Source of the DNA: Rhodothermales bacterium
Lineage (GTDB): Bacteria; Bacteroidota; Rhodothermia; Rhodothermales; VXPQ01
NCBI GenBank assembly: GCA_028283985.1
Contig: JANQSQ010000545.1
Span: 1 to 6,545, forward strand
DNA: 6,545 bases
Reading direction: 5' to 3'
Shown: positions 1-6,266 of the stretch, piece by piece
Layout: every line of letters begins with the position of its first letter
How positions within the stretch are numbered: position 1 is the first letter of the stretch
Notes under the pieces: model-generated
The model's input: only the letters and a program-made list of their open reading frames with translations
Database searches by the model: none
What the model was told of the DNA's origin: nothing
Program-made: the position numbers and the translations under genes

Positions 1-224
1 AAGGCGCCGAAATCATCGGTCAATCCCTGGCGCAAAGTAAGTTCAGGCAACAGTTCGACCTGATCGTTATTGCGGTCATAGACGGAGCGACTCGGGAAAT
101 GCGCTTCAATCCGAATGCCCGGGATGCCATCAAGGCGCAGGATATCCTTATCGTGCTCGGACACCCGGAGATCATTCAGCGCCTGCGCGACCTGCACGGG
201 ACCCCCGTCATATCGCACGGATAA
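1..224 (+). CDS. Potassium channel/TrkA-type protein, C-terminal RCK_C domain (partial, 5' end outside window)
   Basis: This is the 3' end of a gene that begins before the window. The open frame uses codons starting at position 3, gives 73 residues, and ends at TAA 222-224. The fragment has the pattern of an RCK_C (TrkA-C) domain: an opening 'GAEIIGQSLAQSKFR', a hydrophobic strand 'DLIVIAVID', the 'FNPNA' stretch, then 'AQDILIVLG' and a final helix 'PEIIQRLRDL'. RCK_C domains bind small ligands and gate potassium channels or Trk/Ktr transporters at the inner face of the cytoplasmic membrane. Whether the missing N-terminus holds a pore domain plus TrkA-N, or TrkA-N alone, cannot be seen. The next gene on the same strand starts about 30 nt downstream, so the two may be co-transcribed, although their functions are unrelated. 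I am fairly sure of the domain and unsure of the full architecture. Confidence 0.8.
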   Translation, partial: GAEIIGQSLAQSKFRQQFDLIVIAVIDGATREMRFNPNARDAIKAQDILIVLGHPEIIQRLRDLHGTPVISHG

Positions 225-254
225 ACTCCACTATACACATTGCATCCTGGCATA

Positions 255-1262
255 ATGATCTCTGTCCCTAAACGGCTTTTAGGTGTACTCCTGCTCATGA
301 CAGGGAGCCATGCTGTTTCGGCACAATCCTATATCAATCAGCAGGACATTGAAGATGTGCTGGAGAAGTACCGCGTCGAGACGGTGGATGAACTTCCGGA
401 GGTGGAGTACGACTATTTTGTACTGGGCGACGGCAGAGGAAGCACGGTTCTTGCCCGCAACAGTTTTTACAAGATCATGGGCGAGGGGGATGCCAGGCAG
501 GGCCAGGCCCGGTCCAAACTGGTTGAACTTTTGAATCGCCGGTTGATGGGTACCGTACAGATTGGCGATACGCTGGTCGTTCCCGGGCACTTCGAGACGG
601 ATTTTCGGGCCTACGCGCCATTTCCGTTGCAGTATCCGGGGGCGAAGGAATTCGACAAACTGTTCATCATCCATAAAAACATACAGGCGTGGGCCGCCTA
701 TGAACATGGGGCCCTGATGCGTTGGGGAATCGTCAATACGGGAACCCCGTCGAATCCAACTCCGCAAGGTCGTTTCAACTTCAACTGGAAAACCGAATAC
801 CGTATATCCACGCTGAGTCCGCCCGGCGAACGCTGGGAAATGTACTGGGTATTCAATTTTCACAATCCCCGGGGAATACACGTTCATCAATATCCCATGC
901 CGACAGGCGGCCCCACCAGCCACGGGTGTGTTCGCCTGGTGGAAGTCGATGCGAAATGGATCTACGAGTGGGCCAATCCCTGGCAGGTGGACAACGGCCG
1001 GGTGGACGCCGGCTCTGTCGGCAGCCGCATCATTCAGCAGGGAACCACGGTGCTTGTCGTCGGAGAAGACCCTGAAGACGCTCCCGTTCCGTTCATCGCC
1101 GGAGAAACACCGGTGCTGAGACGAATAGAGTTACCGGACCATCCGTACGATGTGCCGCCGGGTACAGATCAGCAAAAACGCTTCGACAGGCTGCGATCCG
1201 AAAAAATCGGCCCGACCCCATCGCTAATCGATAAAACTGAAGAGTCTTCCGAAGCGGGGTAG
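255..1262 (+). CDS. Secreted L,D-transpeptidase (YkuD/ErfK family)
   Basis: This protein probably acts on peptidoglycan in the periplasm, making 3-3 crosslinks or exchanging the terminal D-amino acid through a cysteine acyl-enzyme. The family signature is clear: histidines H209 and H211 in 'GIHVHQYP', then 'TSHGCVRL' with H223 and the catalytic C225 (numbered from ATG 255). The N-terminus is a good signal peptide: K6-R7, a hydrophobic run LLGVLLLM, and a likely cleavage after V-S-A (residue 23) before Q24. I chose ATG 255 because it gives this compact signal peptide; the frame can be extended to a TTG at 240, which adds five residues. No Shine-Dalgarno is visible for either start. Before the catalytic domain, residues ~90-105 end in 'IGDTLVVP', which resembles the end of a LysM-like motif. 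The charged C-terminus (…DKTEESSEAG) lies in DNA shared with the convergent lepB gene. At 335 aa the protein is intact. Which L,D-transpeptidase reaction it performs cannot be told from sequence. Confidence 0.92.
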   Translation: MISVPKRLLGVLLLMTGSHAVSAQSYINQQDIEDVLEKYRVETVDELPEVEYDYFVLGDGRGSTVLARNSFYKIMGEGDARQGQARSKLVELLNRRLMGTVQIGDTLVVPGHFETDFRAYAPFPLQYPGAKEFDKLFIIHKNIQAWAAYEHGALMRWGIVNTGTPSNPTPQGRFNFNWKTEYRISTLSPPGERWEMYWVFNFHNPRGIHVHQYPMPTGGPTSHGCVRLVEVDAKWIYEWANPWQVDNGRVDAGSVGSRIIQQGTTVLVVGEDPEDAPVPFIAGETPVLRRIELPDHPYDVPPGTDQQKRFDRLRSEKIGPTPSLIDKTEESSEAG

Positions 1263-2354
1263 CATCGCATCCCCATCCCAGGAGAAATAGATCAGCACCG
1301 CCTTACCCACGACGTGATCCATGGGTACGAACCCCCAGAAGCGGCTGTCTTCCGAATTGTCCCTGTTATCCCCCATCACGAAATAATAATCCTGCCGGAA
1401 GGTATAGGAAGTGACCGGCTTCCCATCCACTTCAAAGGCGCCATCGTTTGTCTGTCGTACTGAAAGTCCCTCGTACCGGGAAATAGCAGGCGCATAGATA
1501 GCCCAGTTCTCATCCGTCAGCGTAATGGGGACACCCTCTGCAGGGATGGTTACCGGCCCAAAATTATCGGGCGTATACCCTCGCCCCGGAGGATACATCA
1601 CCATATTGTAGTATCCGGCGCGCTCCGGCACGATAGCCGGCTCGACACGGTCAATCCATGACCATCCTGCTATGGTTTCCGCTGCCTCGCTGGTAGCCTG
1701 TATCCGGACCACACTCATGTCCGACATGGCCTGAAACTCGGATACCCCCAATTCCCGGAGCGCCGCCCCGGAAAGGTGCATGCGCGGGTCGTTTTTATGC
1801 ACATCCCAATATTGCTGCATATTCTTCTGCAGAGGCAGGGCACTGCCATCTGTATGGACGACCTTATCAATCACTTCCAGGGTTTCTCCGGGCATTCCCA
1901 CTACCCGCTTGATATAGTGTGTTTTGCGGTCTATCGGGTGGTCGTCAGGGGGAAAATTGAACACGATGGCGTCTCCCCGTTTTACTCTGGTAAAGCCGGG
2001 AAACCGGGTATGCGGCAAGCGAAAATCCCTTATGTAGACCGGGGTAAAGGGAATGCCAAGCGTCATGGGCGTCCGCGTACCGTAGTGTATTTTCGAGACG
2101 AAGAGATAATCCCCGACGAGCAGACTCTTCTCCATGGAGGGAGTGGGAATCCTGAAAAGATCGAAAAGAAGCGTTCTCACGATCAGCATAACCACAAGAA
2201 TGAACACGAATGCATCCGTCCATTCCCTGATAGCGCTTTTACGCTTGGGCCCTCCGGCTGCACGTTTCCTGTCACCCGTCGAGGAAGCCATGCGGGCCAG
2301 GCGGTCGTTTTTCGATGCGCGGCGTTTTTTTCGGCCTGTTGGAGATGCTGCCAA
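1224..2354 (-). CDS. lepB: Signal peptidase I (long Bacteroidota-type form)
   Basis: LepB is the membrane serine/lysine protease that removes signal peptides from exported proteins. Numbering from TTG 2354 gives 376 aa. A very basic N-terminus (RKKRR, KRK) precedes one membrane segment at about 48-66. The catalytic serine is S73 in 'RIPTPSMEKSLLVGD', the general-base lysine is K149 in 'HYIKRVVGMPGE', and the last conserved box is 'GDNRDNSEDSRFWG' at 328-341. Between the lysine box and this last box lie about 160 residues, much longer than in compact enzymes. They include 'DNFGPVTIPAEG' (263-274), a feature I associate with Bacteroidota LepB. The start is uncertain: TTG 2354 has a weak GGA 7 nt upstream and the added 21 codons look coding, but ATG at 2289-2291 would give a 355-aa protein that keeps all motifs. 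It lies 32 nt after the unknown exported protein, as the last gene of the minus-strand cluster. The 3' end overlaps the L,D-transpeptidase gene by 39 nt. Confidence 0.95.
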   Translation of the reverse strand: MAASPTGRKKRRASKNDRLARMASSTGDRKRAAGGPKRKSAIREWTDAFVFILVVMLIVRTLLFDLFRIPTPSMEKSLLVGDYLFVSKIHYGTRTPMTLGIPFTPVYIRDFRLPHTRFPGFTRVKRGDAIVFNFPPDDHPIDRKTHYIKRVVGMPGETLEVIDKVVHTDGSALPLQKNMQQYWDVHKNDPRMHLSGAALRELGVSEFQAMSDMSVVRIQATSEAAETIAGWSWIDRVEPAIVPERAGYYNMVMYPPGRGYTPDNFGPVTIPAEGVPITLTDENWAIYAPAISRYEGLSVRQTNDGAFEVDGKPVTSYTFRQDYYFVMGDNRDNSEDSRFWGFVPMDHVVGKAVLIYFSWDGDAMLPRFGRLFSFID

Positions 2355-2386
2355 AATAGTATCCGGTCGATTGATTGCTGCGTTAG

Positions 2387-3199
2387 TTAATGATCGGACT
2401 TCATGTCGAAAGATGGTCGCCCTTGTTCCATGTCCGGAGGGGGTATTCCTTCGAGAAAAAAGCGTTCCCCGTCAAAACCGGTTAAAAACCAGGATTCCAA
2501 AGCGCTCACGTAGTAGTAATCCGCATAGGGTGCGTGTACGGCTTTCTCCATCACAGGATGCAGGAGGGCGTGTTTGAGTTTGGGCAAAAGGTCCCGGTAC
2601 TTGCGATCCGTCATCGTCACCACCCCCCTTTCGAAGGGACCGTTGACATCCACGACAATCACAGGAATGGTGTCGTTCAGGGCGAACCGGTATTCGAACT
2701 GGATATATTCGGAAATAGTCTCGCCGGCGCCGATCTGCTCTATCACGGTGCTGGTGGGCGGGCCGAAGTACGCTTCCAGCATGGCTCGTAGGCGCCTCGT
2801 AAGCATCGTATCAACGGGTATGCGCTCGTTGCTTCCAATGTACGCCCACTGCGCGCTCCCGAATGTCTCTTCAAATACGCCGATTTCGGATGCGGAAATC
2901 GGGCGCACACTATGCACCAGAGGAGATGGCTCGGAGTATCGCAGCGCATGGAATACAGCCATCTGTTCCCGTACCGACTCACTTACCCAGGGAATCCGAT
3001 CCGGGGGTAATGGCGCAGCGCGCAGGCCCCGGCGCAAAAAGATGTTTTGCGCTTCCGTCCGCAGGCGGGCCTCCTGATACATATCGAGCAATGTGCGGGT
3101 GGAGTCGGCCGATTGACATGCGGCGTCCATAGCGCCCCACACCGCATTTCCCGGTTGCAACAATATTCCCAGCAACGCAAGGGTTCGTAACCTTCTCAT
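2387..3199 (-). CDS. Exported protein of unknown function between lepA and lepB
   Basis: I do not recognise a family for this 270-aa protein. The N-terminus (MRRLRTLALLGILLQ) is a signal peptide: three arginines, then a hydrophobic core. Cleavage is likely after A19 (G-N-A) or near A23. C28 follows 'MDAA', which does not fit a lipobox because of the aspartate at -3, so it is probably not a lipoprotein. There is no second membrane segment. The mature part looks like a globular mixed alpha/beta domain: Arg-rich helices at ~40-60 and ~130-145, 'YFGPPTSTV' at 144-152, strands around 'YIQFEYRFAL' (165-174) and 'IPVIVVDVNG' (178-187), and an aromatic patch 'YADYYYVSALESWFL' at 225-239. The tail is proline/charge rich. 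ATG 3199 is backed by GAGGA five nt upstream. It sits 18 nt after lepA and 32 nt before lepB, so it is almost certainly co-transcribed with them. A role in the cell envelope is an inference from the signal peptide only. Confidence 0.85.
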   Translation of the reverse strand: MRRLRTLALLGILLQPGNAVWGAMDAACQSADSTRTLLDMYQEARLRTEAQNIFLRRGLRAAPLPPDRIPWVSESVREQMAVFHALRYSEPSPLVHSVRPISASEIGVFEETFGSAQWAYIGSNERIPVDTMLTRRLRAMLEAYFGPPTSTVIEQIGAGETISEYIQFEYRFALNDTIPVIVVDVNGPFERGVVTMTDRKYRDLLPKLKHALLHPVMEKAVHAPYADYYYVSALESWFLTGFDGERFFLEGIPPPDMEQGRPSFDMKSDH

Positions 3200-3204
3200 C
3201 GAAA

Positions 3205-3209
3205 TCCTC
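3205..3209 (-). promoter_or_regulatory. Shine-Dalgarno site for the unknown exported protein
   Basis: On the minus strand the bases read GAGGA, five nt before ATG 3199. This is the clearest Shine-Dalgarno in the window and supports that start. Weaker ones precede lepA (AGGG, 5034-5037, 7 nt before the ATG) and lspA (AAGGG, 5706-5710, 8 nt before the ATG). None is visible before the DksA-like gene or the L,D-transpeptidase. Confidence 0.55.
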
Positions 3210-3217
3210 GCCCGGTT

Positions 3218-5026
3218 CTAACTCTCCATGGAGAGCACAGCCAGGAAAGCTTCCTGAGGCACCTCGATTCTGCCCACCTGTTTCATGCGCTTTTTTCCTT
3301 CTTTCTGCTTCTCGAGCAACTTCCGTTTTCGGGAAATGTCACCCCCGTAACATTTGGCCGTAACATCTTTACGAAGGGGTCTCACTGTTTCGCGGGCAAT
3401 GACCTTGTTACCAATGGCTGCCTGGAGGGCTACCTCGAACATTTGCCGCGGGATGAGCTCCTTCAGTTTCTGCGTAAGCTTTCGCCCCATGTCATAGGCC
3501 TTGTCTCTATGAACAATGGTCGAAAGCGCGTCCACGGGATCTCCATTGATCAACACATCCAACTTGACCAGCGCACTTTCCCGGTATTCCAGAAACTCGT
3601 AGTCGAACGATGCATAGCCCCGGCTGCAACTTTTCAACTTGTCGTAGAAATCGAAGACGATTTCCGCAAGAGGAAGTTCGTACTGAAGGTTCACCCGTTC
3701 TTCGCCGAGATACGACTGGTTGACGTAGACGCCGCGCCGCTCCTGACACAATTGCATCAGGTTACCGATGTATTCCGCCGGTGTAATGATTTCAGCTTTA
3801 ACTACAGGCTCTCGGACACTCTCGATGTCGCCGCGGGCAGGCATGCTGCTGGGGTTGTCGACAATATGTACATCTGTGTTGCGAACAAGCACTTCGTACT
3901 TGACGTTCGGCACCGTTGCGATAATATCCAACCCGAATTCGCGGTCGAGGCGCTCCTGAACAATCTCCATATGGAGCAGGCCCAGAAATCCGATGCGGAA
4001 ACCGAATCCCAACGCGACTGACGTTTCCGGTTCGTAGGTTAGCGCGGCATCGTTGAGTTGCAGTTTCTCAAGCGAGGAACGCAGATCGGCAAAGTCATCG
4101 GGGTTCGTCGGATATACCCCGCTGAATACCATGGGCTTTACTTCCCGGAAGCCCGATATGGGTTCCTCGGCCGGTCGGGATTTCAGCGTAATGGTATCTC
4201 CTACGCGCGTGTGGCCTACGTCCTTCACCGAGCCAATTACATAGCCCACCTCCCCGGCACACAGTTCATCCACCGGTTGCATGGAGAGCCGGAGTATGCC
4301 GATCTCCTCGGCATCGTATTCCCGGGCGTTCGACATAAAGCGCATCCGTTCGCCCTTTTTCAATGAACCATCGAAAATTCGCGCATATACAATGGACCCG
4401 CGGTACGGATTGAATATAGAGTCAAAGATGAGCGCCTGAAGCGGGGCGTCAGGATCTCCTTCCGGAGCTGGGATGCGCTCGATGATTTCTTCCAGCAAAC
4501 GGTCCACTCCCCGGCCTGTTTTGGCGCTGATCCGGATGATGTCCTCTGCTGTGTCTCCCAGCAGGTTCTCAATAGACCGAGCCACCACATCGGCGCGGGC
4601 ATTCGGGAGATCTACCTTATTGATGACGGGGATGACTTCCAGATCGTTTCCGAGGGCCAGGTGTAGATTGGAAAGCGTCTGTGCTTCAATGCCCTGCACG
4701 GCATCCACGACCAGAATAGCTCCTTCACAGGCTTTCAGGGCCCGCGAAACTTCGTAAGTGAAATCCACGTGCCCCGGCGTATCGATAAGATTCAAAACAT
4801 ATTCCTGACCGTTTGCCGCTATATAGCTCATGCGAATTGCATGGCTTTTGATCGTGATTCCCCGCTCCCGCTCAAGATCCATGCTATCGAGCACCTGCGC
4901 CTGTAACTCGCGCTCGCTAAGGGTGCCTGTCTGTTCAAGCAACCGGTCGGCAAGGGTACTCTTGCCGTGATCGATATGCGCAATGATACAGAAGTTACGT
5001 ATCCGGCTTTGTCTTTCGTCGGACAT
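3218..5026 (-). CDS. lepA: Elongation factor 4 (LepA), ribosome-associated GTPase
   Basis: LepA/EF4 is a translational GTPase that binds the ribosome; back-translocation and roles in initiation or ribosome assembly have been proposed. The 602-aa length is normal for the family (about 600). All GTPase motifs are present: G1 'AHIDHGKS' (16-23), G2 'RERGITIK' (53-60), G3 'DTPGH' (82-86), G4 'NKVD' (136-139) and G5 'SAKT' (167-170). The family-specific C-terminal domain, which separates LepA from EF-G, is intact: 'AKCYGGDISRKRKLLEKQ' followed by 'EGKKRMKQVG' and 'PQEAFLAVL' at the very end. The middle region carries 'GFGFRIGFLGLLHMEI', typical of LepA domain III. ATG 5024-5026 gives the expected short lead (MSDERQSRIRNF) before G1, with AGGG 7 nt upstream. 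It lies 56 nt after lspA and 18 nt before the unknown exported gene. The historical lepA-lepB pairing is kept here, but with one gene inserted between them. Confidence 0.99.
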   Translation of the reverse strand: MSDERQSRIRNFCIIAHIDHGKSTLADRLLEQTGTLSERELQAQVLDSMDLERERGITIKSHAIRMSYIAANGQEYVLNLIDTPGHVDFTYEVSRALKACEGAILVVDAVQGIEAQTLSNLHLALGNDLEVIPVINKVDLPNARADVVARSIENLLGDTAEDIIRISAKTGRGVDRLLEEIIERIPAPEGDPDAPLQALIFDSIFNPYRGSIVYARIFDGSLKKGERMRFMSNAREYDAEEIGILRLSMQPVDELCAGEVGYVIGSVKDVGHTRVGDTITLKSRPAEEPISGFREVKPMVFSGVYPTNPDDFADLRSSLEKLQLNDAALTYEPETSVALGFGFRIGFLGLLHMEIVQERLDREFGLDIIATVPNVKYEVLVRNTDVHIVDNPSSMPARGDIESVREPVVKAEIITPAEYIGNLMQLCQERRGVYVNQSYLGEERVNLQYELPLAEIVFDFYDKLKSCSRGYASFDYEFLEYRESALVKLDVLINGDPVDALSTIVHRDKAYDMGRKLTQKLKELIPRQMFEVALQAAIGNKVIARETVRPLRKDVTAKCYGGDISRKRKLLEKQKEGKKRMKQVGRIEVPQEAFLAVLSMES

Positions 5027-5045
5027 GTATATACCCTGTCAGAAT

Positions 5046-5075
5046 GGACCTGTGCGAATCGTCCCGCCAGGTTCC
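5046..5075 (-). other. Imperfect inverted repeat in the lspA-lepA spacer
   Basis: Between the lspA stop and the lepA start, GGACCTG (5046-5052) faces CAGGTTCC (5068-5075) with one bulged base, and inside it GCG (5054-5056) faces CGC (5065-5067). Transcribed from the minus strand this could form a bulged ~10-bp hairpin ending about 19 nt before the lepA ATG. No U-run follows, so it does not look like an intrinsic terminator. It could be an RNA processing or stability element, or chance. Confidence 0.35.
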
Positions 5076-5082
5076 GGTTGCA

Positions 5083-5697
5083 CTATTCCTTGATGGAAAC
5101 GCCGCGCTCGAAAACCGCTTCCGGGGTCTCGGTCGTTTCTTCTTCCTTGTCTTTTTCCATGTCACTTCCCTCCCGTTCGTGTGCGTACCGGACGCATTTT
5201 TTGTGCAGGATGATAATGCCCGCCACCCCGCATACGATGGCCATGTCAGCCACATTCCATATCGGAAACAGCGAAATATACATGCCGCCGACAACGGGTA
5301 TGGATTCGGGAAGGAATCCACTCCATATGTTCACGTGAATAAAATCGACGACTTTCCCGAACAGCAGGGTATCCCCGTAAAAAACACGATCAATAATATT
5401 GCCGACGGCGCCACCCAGAATAAGCGCCAGACATGCTCGATACGGGTAGTAATCGTGCCGGACGCGGTAGAGATAGAATACGATCAGGGCCGTCGCCAGC
5501 ATGGAAAACACGGTCACGACAGATGTTGGCCCTGGCGTAATACCGAACGCCATGCCGGGATTCTCTGTGAACGTGAGTTTTAACCAGTCGCCAAGGACAG
5601 GAATCTGCTGGCCGCGATACATTGTGCGCAGCACGAGCAGTTTGGTGGACTGGTCAAGAAGGATGACAAGACCAGAAATCCAGAGGACGCGTATCAT
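5083..5697 (-). CDS. lspA: Lipoprotein signal peptidase (signal peptidase II)
   Basis: LspA is the membrane aspartyl protease that cuts prolipoprotein signal peptides just before the lipidated cysteine. The conserved blocks are in order: D15 in 'LLDQSTKLLV' in the first membrane helix, 'TENPGMAFG' at 44-52, 'GGAVGNIIDRV' at 95-105 with catalytic D103, 'KVVDFIHV' at 115-122, and 'FPIWNVADMAI' at 144-154 with catalytic D151. Hydrophobic helices lie at about 3-23, 58-77, 88-103 and 143-164, as expected for a four-helix enzyme. At 204 aa it is longer than the usual ~160-170 aa because of a hydrophilic, glutamate-rich tail after 'IIILHKKC' (about residues 169-204). ATG 5695-5697 puts the first helix at the N-terminus and has AAGGG 8 nt upstream. 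It starts 33 nt after the DksA-like gene and precedes lepA by 56 nt. Confidence 0.97.
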   Translation of the reverse strand: MIRVLWISGLVILLDQSTKLLVLRTMYRGQQIPVLGDWLKLTFTENPGMAFGITPGPTSVVTVFSMLATALIVFYLYRVRHDYYPYRACLALILGGAVGNIIDRVFYGDTLLFGKVVDFIHVNIWSGFLPESIPVVGGMYISLFPIWNVADMAIVCGVAGIIILHKKCVRYAHEREGSDMEKDKEEETTETPEAVFERGVSIKE

Positions 5698-5730
5698 AAT
5701 CGAAGCCCTTGACCGCCACCCGGTATCGGC

Positions 5731-6189
5731 CTACCCCTTTTGCTTTGCCTTGGCCTCTATCGACATCTCCGTGTGCGGCACGACCTCCAGGCGCTCTCTG
5801 GAAATGGCTTTGCCGGTCACCCTGCATATCCCGTAGGTTTTGTTCCTGATACGCTCCAGCGCACGATCAAGGTAGCCCACGTATTTCTTCTGGCGCGCCA
5901 TCATCAGGTACAGTTTTTCGCGTTCCATGGCGTCGGTTCCCGCATCGGCCATGTGAAAGCTGTACGCGGTATCGTTTTCGGCCTGCTCCCGCACATCGTC
6001 CAATTGCATGCGCATCCGGTCGATGTCCTCCACAGCTTCCATGCGCCGCGACAGGATAATCTGCTTGAAATACTCGAAATCCTCGTCCGAAAACCACGTG
6101 TTCGTTCGGGCTTCAGCCTGCGCGGAACCAGCTTCTTCCTTGCTGGCTTCCGACGCCGATCTCTTTTTGGATGATTTCTTGACAGCCAT
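5731..6189 (-). CDS. DksA/TraR-family regulator, zinc-finger cysteines mostly absent
   Basis: DksA-family proteins bind RNA polymerase in the secondary channel and alter transcription with growth or starvation signals. From ATG 6189 the protein has 152 aa. A lysine/serine/alanine-rich, probably disordered N-terminus (1-30) precedes a helical hairpin: helix one about 34-72, a tip with 'ADAGTDAMEREK' (81-92, acidic D82 and D86), and helix two about 93-116. The C-terminal finger reads 'TYGICRVTGKAISRERLEVVPHTEMSIEAK'-like (118-147, shown here in outline) but keeps only one cysteine, C122. The classical fold has four zinc-binding cysteines. Loss of these is, as I recall, common in Bacteroidota homologues, so this is not a broken gene. 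ATG 6189 is preferred over the in-frame TTG at 6252, because the extra 21 residues look non-conserved and the protein then begins 'MAVKKSSKK', a typical start. It lies 77 nt after ileS and 33 nt before lspA. The specific name dksA is not certain. Confidence 0.9.
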   Translation of the reverse strand: MAVKKSSKKRSASEASKEEAGSAQAEARTNTWFSDEDFEYFKQIILSRRMEAVEDIDRMRMQLDDVREQAENDTAYSFHMADAGTDAMEREKLYLMMARQKKYVGYLDRALERIRNKTYGICRVTGKAISRERLEVVPHTEMSIEAKAKQKG

Positions 6190-6192
6190 GCC

Positions 6193-6221
6193 CAAAGTTA
6201 CACTGCGGGGAGCATTCCCCG
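6193..6221 (-). promoter_or_regulatory. Possible promoter -7 element and short hairpin before the DksA-like gene
   Basis: On the minus strand, TAACTTTG (6193-6200) matches the Bacteroidota primary-sigma -7 consensus TAnnTTTG exactly, only 3 nt before ATG 6189. A small inverted repeat, CGGGGA/TCCCCG (6206-6211 and 6216-6221), lies just upstream. No TTG-like -33 element is seen at the expected 19-21 nt, and the motif is so close to the ATG that the transcript would be nearly leaderless. The call is weak. Confidence 0.2.
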
Positions 6222-6266
6222 GCGGCTTTCTCCATCTCCGGATATGCCGCAACCGTGTTTGTTTTG

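Noticed and set aside
279..923. 214-aa open frame on the minus strand opposite the L,D-transpeptidase
   Set aside because: It is antisense to a gene with clear family motifs, and its translation shows no recognisable domain or signal. It is a shadow frame.
1239..1282. Possible bidirectional terminator at the transpeptidase/lepB junction (GAAGAGTCTTC and GGGG…CCCC)
   Set aside because: The stems are 4-5 bp or interrupted by mismatches, and no T-run follows on either strand.
1776..2390. 204-aa open frame on the plus strand opposite lepB
   Set aside because: It lies inside a confirmed lepB frame on the other strand; its translation is His/Cys-scattered and without domain features.
2630..2770. 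Resemblance of the unknown protein's 'YFGPP…EY..FEY…VVDVNG' region to GWxTD-type proteins
   Set aside because: The defining GWxTD motif is absent and the match is only in general rhythm, so I do not assign the family.
3443..4021. 192-aa open frame on the plus strand opposite lepA
   Set aside because: lepA is certain in this region, and the antisense frame is explained by lepA codon usage.
6190..6252. Longer DksA-like protein starting at TTG 6252
   Set aside because: The 21 extra residues are Arg/Pro rich and unlike family N-termini, while ATG 6189 gives a normal 'MAVKKSSKK' start. It is possible but less likely.
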